Shown here: one piece after another, positions 6,172-11,124 of the stretch
How the letters are laid out: each line of letters starts with the position of its first letter
Numbering within the stretch: position 1 is the first letter of the stretch
Assembly: GCA_036824555.1 (NCBI GenBank)
Contig: DAISZX010000010.1
Location: 1-11,124, forward strand
DNA: 11,124 bases
Direction: 5' to 3'
Source: SpSt-28 sp036824555
Lineage (GTDB): Archaea > Aenigmatarchaeota > Aenigmatarchaeia > CG10238-14 > SpSt-28
Program-made: the position numbers and the translations under genes
The notes under the pieces: generated by a model
Told to the model about the DNA's origin: nothing
The model's database searches: none
What the model saw: the letters and a program-made list of their open reading frames with translations, nothing else

Positions 6172-7322
6172 GTTTGCTATTTAATCTGATTGAGATATTC
6201 TCAGTTCTAATATTTTTTCTTCTACTAGGAATAAGGCTTTATTTAAAGAAAAGAGAAGTAAAGTTTGAAAAATTTATAGTTTTTGAATACTCTAGAAAGT
6301 ATACAAAAAAAATAAACGAAATAGTGGAACTTCATCCAAGAATCTTCAAAATAGCAGGAACGCTAGCACTACTTTCGGCTCCTTTTTTAACATCAATAGG
6401 AATCTACTATCTACTAACCTCAATAATTTTATTTAAACCGACTGTAGCTCTAGTTTTGCCATCCGTTTCAGGCATCAAATATCCTGGTCCTGTTATATCT
6501 GTCCCATTTTGGATATGGATACTAGCAATATTTGTAATAGTTTTTTCACATGAATCTATGCATGCATTGATCGCTTCTAGCGAAGGTGTAAAAACCAAGA
6601 AGTATGGCTTACTTTATCTAATAGTGATTCCAATTGGAGCTTTTGTTGATGTTGAAGAGAAAAAATTAAAGGAGATAAACATAATAAAGAAAGTTAAGAT
6701 CTTCGCTGCTGGTAGCTTCGGTAACTTACTAGTTTTCATTCTGAGTTTAATTATACTAATTGCTCACTCTAACCTGGTTAACTTCTTCTTAGAGTCAAAA
6801 GGAGTTTTCTTTAACAAGACTGCTCCTGATTCTCCAGCAGAAAAAGTCGGATTAAAAGGAATTATAATAAAGATTGAAAATCAAAGTATAAGCAATATCT
6901 ACGACTTACAAAAATTCTTAGCTAATACAAAACCGAATACATCAGTTATTATAGAAACTACAGAAGGGAAATATAATTTAACTCTCGCTGAAAAAGATAA
7001 CAATCCTTACATCGGAATCGTTGGAGTAAAAAATTATATTGTATTTAAAGGGAGTAATAAGGTAGCACCAGAATGGCTAATAGTTTTGATTGGATACGTC
7101 TTTGTAATACTTCAATGGGTTTCCTTTCTGAGCTTAGGTGTTGCAGTAGCAAATATGCTACCTATTGTGCCATTAGATGGAGGTTTGATATTAAAAGAAG
7201 TTTTGAAAAACAAATTTGGAAAGCGAGGTGAAGCGATATCGAGCATTATTTCCTCAGCTTTCCTCATTATACTGATTTCTTCTCTTTTATTATCCTCACT
7301 AACTCTTCGAGGGGCGTCTTAA
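6168..7322 (+). CDS. M50 family (site-2-protease-like) intramembrane metalloprotease with PDZ domain
   Basis: This is a 384-residue membrane zinc protease. HESMH (128-132) is the HExxH zinc site inside a TM segment that follows a Pro/Gly-rich stretch. FAAGSFGNLL (179-188) is a second conserved membrane motif. A PDZ-like domain occupies about 213-285, and LPIVPLDGG (331-339) supplies the third zinc ligand (Asp337). Additional hydrophobic segments lie at about 4-24, 60-88, 147-159, 305-330 and 357-378. These proteases cut membrane-bound substrates such as anti-sigma factors in bacteria. Archaeal substrates are mostly unknown. The start at 6168 (ATGA overlap with the tRNA methyltransferase stop) is preferred to an in-frame ATG at 6123 buried in that gene, because it begins directly with a TM segment. 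The 3' end overlaps the convergent eS1 gene by 56 bp. All active-site residues are present, so it should be active. Confidence 0.92.
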   Translation: MSLLFNLIEIFSVLIFFLLLGIRLYLKKREVKFEKFIVFEYSRKYTKKINEIVELHPRIFKIAGTLALLSAPFLTSIGIYYLLTSIILFKPTVALVLPSVSGIKYPGPVISVPFWIWILAIFVIVFSHESMHALIASSEGVKTKKYGLLYLIVIPIGAFVDVEEKKLKEINIIKKVKIFAAGSFGNLLVFILSLIILIAHSNLVNFFLESKGVFFNKTAPDSPAEKVGLKGIIIKIENQSISNIYDLQKFLANTKPNTSVIIETTEGKYNLTLAEKDNNPYIGIVGVKNYIVFKGSNKVAPEWLIVLIGYVFVILQWVSFLSLGVAVANMLPIVPLDGGLILKEVLKNKFGKRGEAISSIISSAFLIILISSLLLSSLTLRGAS

Positions 7323-7863
7323 CCTCTATTTTTCTGAATTCAAAATGCCTTACCGGATAAATTTTATGTAATGCGGAAATTACAGAGTTTTTAAATTCAT
7401 CAGATATGGCCTTCAAAATGAATTCTTCCATAGTAGACTTAGTAACTTCTTCGCTCAGAATCTCGTCGATTTTCTTCCTTATCTTTGTCCTAATTCCTTT
7501 AGGAACTCTTCTCGTTATTACAATCGTCTTTAATCTAAGCTTTATTCCATCTTTTGTGACCTTATCAACGACTAAATCCGTTCTATCGACTTTTCTCCTC
7601 ACCATTCTTGCGATGAAATCTCTAGTACATTCTAAACCATCGAAATAGAGATACGCATTTTTTTCATCAACCTCTCCTACCTTAAAAATAAACTTTAGAT
7701 AATACTTGTTAAAATCGCCCAAAACATCAATAGCACTTAATATTATTCTTCTCCCCCTCGCATTTTCTGGTTCATTAGCAGGAATTTCTCCAACTTCCTT
7801 TCTACCCAAAAACTCAGGAGTAATTAGTTTTAGCCAAACCTTAACCTTCTTACTCTTTGGCAT
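7267..7863 (-). CDS. rps3ae: 30S ribosomal protein eS1 (S3Ae)
   Basis: This 198-residue component of the archaeal/eukaryotic small ribosomal subunit lies near the mRNA exit region. Family features include the N-terminal KVWLKLITPEFLGRKEVGEIPA-like stretch (about 9-29), the GRRIILSAIDVLGD segment (37-50), RVPKGIRTKIRKKI (119-132), and the C-terminal KIYPVRHFEFRKIEV (167-181). Length is normal for archaea. The ATG is supported by a canonical Shine-Dalgarno (AGGTGA, five bases upstream). It is the last gene of the minus-strand operon. Its start overlaps the end of the DHH nuclease gene by 14 bp, and its 3' end overlaps the convergent protease gene by 56 bp. The C-terminus is lysine-rich and may be flexible. 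Confidence 0.96.
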   Translation of the reverse strand: MPKSKKVKVWLKLITPEFLGRKEVGEIPANEPENARGRRIILSAIDVLGDFNKYYLKFIFKVGEVDEKNAYLYFDGLECTRDFIARMVRRKVDRTDLVVDKVTKDGIKLRLKTIVITRRVPKGIRTKIRKKIDEILSEEVTKSTMEEFILKAISDEFKNSVISALHKIYPVRHFEFRKIEVKTPLEELVRIIKEKKSV

Positions 7864-9214
7864 TCATTTCACCTATTAAACTATTTATACTATCAATAAA
7901 TTCTTGTTCCTTGCCTAAAGGAATATAAGCACCAGCAGCGTCCCTATGACCACCGGCCTCCCCACCTAGCCTAGTTGCTACGTTTACCAAAATTTCTCTC
8001 AAATTTATATTTAATCCATTCATCTTTCTAGCCGAAACTTTAATCATATCCATCGAACCATCATATACTAAACCAAATATAGGTTTATTTGGTTTTTTTG
8101 AACTTAAAATCATTGATGTAATAGTACCTATCAGGGAATCTTGTATTTCCTTTCCGCCAACTATAAAAATTCCATTTTCTTTCTCTATTATTCTGTTCTC
8201 TACCAAGCTCATCGCTTTAGCTATTTGTTTTTTATACTCTTCAGCCTTTTCAGCAACTTTTGAGTATACAGAGTAATCTCCTAAACAAAGCCTAACTCCT
8301 AGGCTACTTTCACCCATTCTACTACACGCATTGATTAACATTGAGAACTCCCTAGAATCGTTAAGGAATTCAGGCTTTTTGGAAAGAATGAAAACATCTC
8401 CAAAAATTTCAAAAAAATCTATAAAGCCATTTTTTTCTTTAATCAAACCATCTGCTATTCTAGCTTTCTCTTCCTTTGTTAAGTCCCTTAAGGTTCTCCA
8501 CCTCTCTCCATCCCTCACATTTATACCAAGCTCTTGTAAAAATTGTAAGGCTGCGGCCTCATTTCCATATATTGAAGGTATATGAGGGTCGAAACTGTAA
8601 GCAATAGCCTTGAATATTGGCCTATCGGAACCAAAAAACTTCAGGTCTTTAACAATTTCCACAAAACCTAGAGCCTTTGCCTCCTCTAATACATCTTTTA
8701 TGGCGCCAACTTTTATCCCCTCTTCTCTTCTATCACCTATCGCACCAACTATTGCCAAATCTATTAAATCTATATTTGAAAAGTTTACGAATTTAGCAAA
8801 GATAAAAGAGAGTAAAGAGGTCGAATATTTCTCCGGATCTTCTCCAAACAAAAGCGGATTAATATGAAGAAGGTTAGGATGCTCGTACTTTACTGGCTCA
8901 TGATGGTCTATTATCAAAACTGTTGTTCTTTCTATAATTTCCTTGATAAGGTTTATTTGACCGCTTCCCATATCGAGAAAGATTAGAAGGTCATTATCTT
9001 CGAAGTTTATTTCCCTTATAGTTTTAGAATTTAATTGCTTTAGTATTCTTAGTTCAAAGTTACAATTTTCTCTAATTAGTACTTCAGTGATTATAGAAGC
9101 AGATGTAATGCCATCTGCATCATATTGAGCATAAATTCTAACGTGTTTTCTCCTAATCAGCTCCTTAAATATTTTAGCTACTCTTTCTATCTCCTCAAAA
9201 AACAAGGTAATCAC
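7850..9214 (-). CDS. RecJ-like DHH family nuclease/phosphoesterase
   Basis: This 454-residue DHH/DHHA1 enzyme belongs to the archaeal RecJ group, whose members include the GINS-associated nuclease (GAN) and degrade single-stranded DNA or RNA during replication and repair. Mn-binding motifs are intact: DADG (32-35), the Asp in FLDMGSG (Asp81), DHH (103-105) and GDRR (Asp161). The C-terminal DHHA1 domain ends in GGEAGGHRDAAGA (417-429), which binds the nucleic acid phosphates. All catalytic residues are present, so it is probably an active nuclease and not a Cdc45-like inactive relative. The start is a GTG overlapping the uS15 stop (GTGA) with no visible Shine-Dalgarno, so translation is probably coupled. 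The 3' end overlaps eS1 by 14 bp. The order uS15-RecJ-eS1 is common in archaea. The small KEOPS gene pcc1 that often sits between RecJ and eS1 is absent here. Confidence 0.92.
   Translation of the reverse strand: MITLFFEEIERVAKIFKELIRRKHVRIYAQYDADGITSASIITEVLIRENCNFELRILKQLNSKTIREINFEDNDLLIFLDMGSGQINLIKEIIERTTVLIIDHHEPVKYEHPNLLHINPLLFGEDPEKYSTSLLSFIFAKFVNFSNIDLIDLAIVGAIGDRREEGIKVGAIKDVLEEAKALGFVEIVKDLKFFGSDRPIFKAIAYSFDPHIPSIYGNEAAALQFLQELGINVRDGERWRTLRDLTKEEKARIADGLIKEKNGFIDFFEIFGDVFILSKKPEFLNDSREFSMLINACSRMGESSLGVRLCLGDYSVYSKVAEKAEEYKKQIAKAMSLVENRIIEKENGIFIVGGKEIQDSLIGTITSMILSSKKPNKPIFGLVYDGSMDMIKVSARKMNGLNINLREILVNVATRLGGEAGGHRDAAGAYIPLGKEQEFIDSINSLIGEMNAKE
7869..7874 (-). promoter_or_regulatory. 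Shine-Dalgarno of rps3ae
   Basis: AGGTGA on the minus strand lies 5 nt before the eS1 ATG and matches the archaeal anti-Shine-Dalgarno exactly over six bases. It lies inside the 3' end of the DHH nuclease gene and fixes the eS1 start. Confidence 0.7.
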
Positions 9215-9669
9215 TTTTGTATTATCAATCTAGCTTTCTCTATATCGAACTCAAAATCTTGAGGTATAACCTTTCTTCTCTTGTAATATTTTATCAATCT
9301 CCTTATCTTAGAAACTAGATTCTCGAATCCTTTCTTAGAGGCCTTATCTTTCTTATGTCTAATCAAATGATCGTGTAAATTAACAGCTTGCTTAAACAAA
9401 TTCAACAAATCTTCTGGATATTGTGGATAAAGATTGTTTTCTTTCATTATTTTTGTGATTGACTTTCCAACAATAGTTTTAACATCCGGAACACCGTACT
9501 GATCTCTCAATATCGTGCCTATCATAGCAGAAGAGTATCCCTTCTTTGCGAGCTCCACAACAAGCTTTTCAACATCTTCCTTCTTCATTTCAAACCATCT
9601 TGGAACTATTCTTAGCGGCGGTTTATGGCTTCTAGACTTTCCTTTTTTTCTCGAATACATCCTTGCCAT
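9211..9669 (-). CDS. rps15: 30S ribosomal protein uS15 (archaeal S15)
   Basis: This is a 152-residue archaeal/eukaryotic-type uS15. It has the N-terminal extension MARMYSRKKGKSRSHKPP with WFEMKKEDVEKLVVELAKKG (25-44), absent from the short bacterial S15. The core S15 helices follow, including the conserved NLHDHLIRHKKDKASKKG (97-114) and the basic RRLIKYYKRR (123-132). It binds 16S rRNA in the central domain. Length is as expected. The ATG is preceded by a good Shine-Dalgarno (GAGGTG, 5 nt away). It follows the small two-TM gene with a 2-bp gap, and its stop overlaps the GTG of the RecJ-like gene, so these are probably co-transcribed and translationally coupled. Confidence 0.97.
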   Translation of the reverse strand: MARMYSRKKGKSRSHKPPLRIVPRWFEMKKEDVEKLVVELAKKGYSSAMIGTILRDQYGVPDVKTIVGKSITKIMKENNLYPQYPEDLLNLFKQAVNLHDHLIRHKKDKASKKGFENLVSKIRRLIKYYKRRKVIPQDFEFDIEKARLIIQK

Positions 9670-9671
9670 CT

Positions 9672-9920
9672 TTACACCTCTCTAATTACCCATATTATCA
9701 CAAGAGAAATTATTGAAATGAAAACAAAAAAACTTGAAATCATTATTCCAATGACTGGCCAACCTCTAGGAATTACACCAGCTATTCCTATGAATAATGA
9801 AAGTGAAATGCTGCAAACAAACAACAAAAATATAAAAAAGTTTTCCAGAGTTTCAAGTCTATCTTCACCTTTAATCCTTAACACTTCTTTCAGCATACCT
9901 TGCACGCTTTTCAATCTCAT
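9672..9920 (-). CDS. Small two-TM membrane protein of unknown function
   Basis: This protein has 82 residues from the ATG at 9920. A charged amphipathic N-terminus (about 1-27, with GEDRLETLE just before the membrane) is followed by two hydrophobic segments, roughly 28-48 and 56-78. A short PRGWP turn lies between them and an Arg-Glu-Val tail follows. It is predicted to be a helical hairpin in the membrane with the N-terminal part in the cytoplasm. I do not recognise the family. It lies between bud32 and rps15 with the same orientation and overlaps bud32 by 50 bp. A start at the ATG at 9896 would shorten the protein to 74 residues and the overlap to 26 bp. Its placement in a tight operon and its strong hydrophobic pattern argue for a real gene, but a function cannot be given. 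Confidence 0.6.
   Translation of the reverse strand: MRLKSVQGMLKEVLRIKGEDRLETLENFFIFLLFVCSISLSLFIGIAGVIPRGWPVIGIMISSFFVFISIISLVIIWVIREV
9675..9680 (-). promoter_or_regulatory. Shine-Dalgarno of rps15
   Basis: GAGGTG on the minus strand lies 5 nt before the uS15 ATG and is contained in the last codons of the preceding small gene. It matches the archaeal consensus GGAGGTGA well and supports the uS15 start. Confidence 0.65.
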
Positions 9921-10506
9921 CAACCCTTTTTAACACCCTTTCCCAATATTTGAACGTTTCCCTATAACCTATTACAATATTATTCCAACATAAGTTTAAA
10001 AGTTTGGGATGAGTAGCTCTTATTGCCTCTTTAAATAAATTTAAATCTGTCCCTTTGTCTTCTATTCTATTTGAAAAATATCCCAAACCAAAATCAATAA
10101 AATACATCTTCTCATCCTTCACAAGTATGTTGCTTGTAGTTAAATCTCCATGTATTATGTCGGCTGAATGCATTCTACCAACACATCTACCAATCTCATT
10201 AAAAACCTTTTCTATTTTATTTTCCTCAAAAGAATCCAAAATATCTTTCAGTCTCTTTCCCTCTATAAATTCCATTATAATCTTGCAGTTTTCTTCATCA
10301 ACGTAAAATATTTGTGGTGTGTTAACACCAACTTTTCTCGCTTCTCTCATTAAATTTGCTTCCTTCCTCGTTCTCTCAACCCTAAGCCTTTTATCCAAAT
10401 CTTCCAATCTATAACCTTTTTTTACTCTCTCCTTAACAACAACCTTCATTCCCTCAAAAAAATCGATGTAAATTATGGCCTCTGCTCCTCTTTTTATTAT
10501 CTCCAT
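9871..10506 (-). CDS. bud32: Bud32 (PRPK) atypical kinase/ATPase of the KEOPS complex
   Basis: This 211-residue small RIO-like kinase, with Kae1 and Pcc1, forms KEOPS, which makes t6A at position 37 of ANN-decoding tRNAs. Visible features are the glycine-poor nucleotide loop KRGAEAIIY (5-13), the ATP lysine in VVKERVKKGYR (Lys25), HGDLTTSN (119-126, catalytic loop) and DFGLG (138-142, metal-binding Asp138). The protein ends with a basic helix. It is a separate gene, not the Kae1-Bud32 fusion found in several archaea. Kae1 is not in the window. The ATG at 10506 is chosen because it gives MEIIKRGAEA, the usual Bud32 beginning, and leaves 4 bp after the radA stop. A TTG at 10524 would overlap radA. 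The 3' end overlaps the small membrane-protein gene. Confidence 0.95.
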   Translation of the reverse strand: MEIIKRGAEAIIYIDFFEGMKVVVKERVKKGYRLEDLDKRLRVERTRKEANLMREARKVGVNTPQIFYVDEENCKIIMEFIEGKRLKDILDSFEENKIEKVFNEIGRCVGRMHSADIIHGDLTTSNILVKDEKMYFIDFGLGYFSNRIEDKGTDLNLFKEAIRATHPKLLNLCWNNIVIGYRETFKYWERVLKRVDEIEKRARYAERSVKD

Positions 10507-10510
10507 TACT

Positions 10511-11124
10511 CTATTTTTCCTCAACGTCTTTTATTCCTTCCTCAGTTATTTTGAAAGCTGCCTCGTTTTCGGGTAAATTAGGTGCATCTATCAACTTAGC
10601 AATCCTAATATTTTCTTTGCTTCTTCTCAGGTAAATTCTATAAGTACTGAAATGCCCAAGTATATGTCCACCAACAGGTCTTGTTGGATCACCGAAAATT
10701 ACAGAGGGATCCGCCATAACCTGATTTGTTATGTAAACTGCTAAGTTAAAAGCATCGGCCAGTCTTTGTAAAACATGCAAATGTTTATTCAACTTTTGTT
10801 GCCTTTCTGCCAGCTCTCCTCTACCGATATACTCAGCTCTGAAATGCGACGTTATAGAATCTATAACAATTAGGCCAATGTTTTTCTCTTCTATCTGTTC
10901 CCTCAATTTTTCTACAATAAACATCTGATGCTCCGCATTGAAAGCCCTAGCAACGAAAATGTTCTTTAACGTGGCTTGTGGATCCAAACCTTTGGCCTTT
11001 GCCATACTCAAAATTCTATTTGGACTAAACGTTCCTTCACAATCTATATAAACGGCCGCTTTCCCCAAGCCCCCCTTTTCTGGTGGCAATTGAACATTTA
11101 CGGAAAGCTGATGAGCTAGTTGCG
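10511..11124 (-). CDS. radA: DNA repair and recombination protein RadA, C-terminal part (cut by window edge)
   Basis: This is the C-terminal 203 residues of the archaeal RecA/Rad51-family recombinase, which forms filaments on single-stranded DNA and catalyses strand exchange. The frame runs off the right edge. The first visible residues (QLAHQLSVNVQLPPEKGG) are the conserved region just after Walker A. Also seen are VYIDCEGTFSPNRI, Walker B (GLIVIDS), the L1-region HFRAEYIGRGELAERQQKL, the L2-region TNQVMADPSVIFGDPTRPVGG, and the C-terminal IAKLIDAPNLPENEAAFKI. A TTG at 11089 that could be read as a start is internal. The N-terminal helix-hairpin-helix domain and Walker A lie beyond the window. 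The stop is 4 bp before the bud32 ATG, so radA is probably the upstream gene of the operon. Confidence 0.96.
   Translation of the reverse strand, partial: QLAHQLSVNVQLPPEKGGLGKAAVYIDCEGTFSPNRILSMAKAKGLDPQATLKNIFVARAFNAEHQMFIVEKLREQIEEKNIGLIVIDSITSHFRAEYIGRGELAERQQKLNKHLHVLQRLADAFNLAVYITNQVMADPSVIFGDPTRPVGGHILGHFSTYRIYLRRSKENIRIAKLIDAPNLPENEAAFKITEEGIKDVEEK

Noticed and set aside
9625..9933. Plus-strand open frame across the small two-TM gene and the start of rps15
   Set aside because: It is opposite conserved uS15 coding and has no recognisable features. The minus-strand genes, with Shine-Dalgarno and operon context, explain the region.
10507..10524. TTG start adding six residues to Bud32
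   Set aside because: The ATG at 10506 gives the usual Bud32 N-terminus and avoids overlap with radA.

Overview
The window is AT-rich, tightly packed archaeal DNA. The archaeal assignment rests on eS1 (S3Ae), an archaeal-type uS15 of about 150 residues, RadA, a stand-alone Bud32 kinase, a RecJ-like DHH nuclease, the diphthamide methyltransferase Dph5 and a Trm5-family tRNA methyltransferase. Where ribosome binding sites are visible they match the archaeal GGAGGTGA consensus, and several other genes look leaderless. The compactness, the small genes and the style of the pilus-ATPase neighbourhood suggest a reduced-genome (DPANN-like) archaeon. That is inference, and I cannot name a species.

Layout. 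Positions 1-228 are a gene-poor edge with a 15-bp direct repeat and perhaps the tail of a gene entering from the left. A large type II/IV secretion (type IV pilus/archaellum-like) ATPase lies on the minus strand at 229-2394. Divergent from it, with 29 bp between, is a plus-strand set of four genes (2424-4561). These encode a coiled-coil protein, a protein with a small helical N-terminal domain, a Q/P linker and a coiled coil, and two tandem paralogous membrane proteins with about five TM segments each. They meet dph5 (minus, 4562-5293) tail to tail with no gap. dph5 is divergent from a plus-strand pair: a Trm5-like tRNA methyltransferase and a site-2-protease-like M50 metalloprotease with a PDZ domain (to 7322).

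From 7267 to the right edge everything is on the minus strand. In transcription order it reads radA (partial), bud32, a small two-TM protein, rps15, a RecJ-like DHH nuclease, and rps3ae. Neighbours overlap or are separated by at most a few bases, so this is probably one operon joining recombination, KEOPS (t6A tRNA modification) and ribosomal protein genes. Its last gene overlaps the protease gene antisense by 56 bp.

Most products are housekeeping: translation (eS1, uS15), modification of tRNA and EF2 (Trm5-like, Bud32/KEOPS, Dph5) and DNA recombination (RadA, RecJ-like). The least understood part is the ATPase plus the four genes beside it. A secretion-type ATPase, two soluble coiled-coil proteins and a duplicated polytopic membrane protein could form an envelope-spanning or motor-like machine. 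No pilin and no recognisable FlaJ/TadC platform protein lies inside the window, so that machine is a hypothesis. No rRNA, tRNA, CRISPR array, insertion sequence or origin was found.
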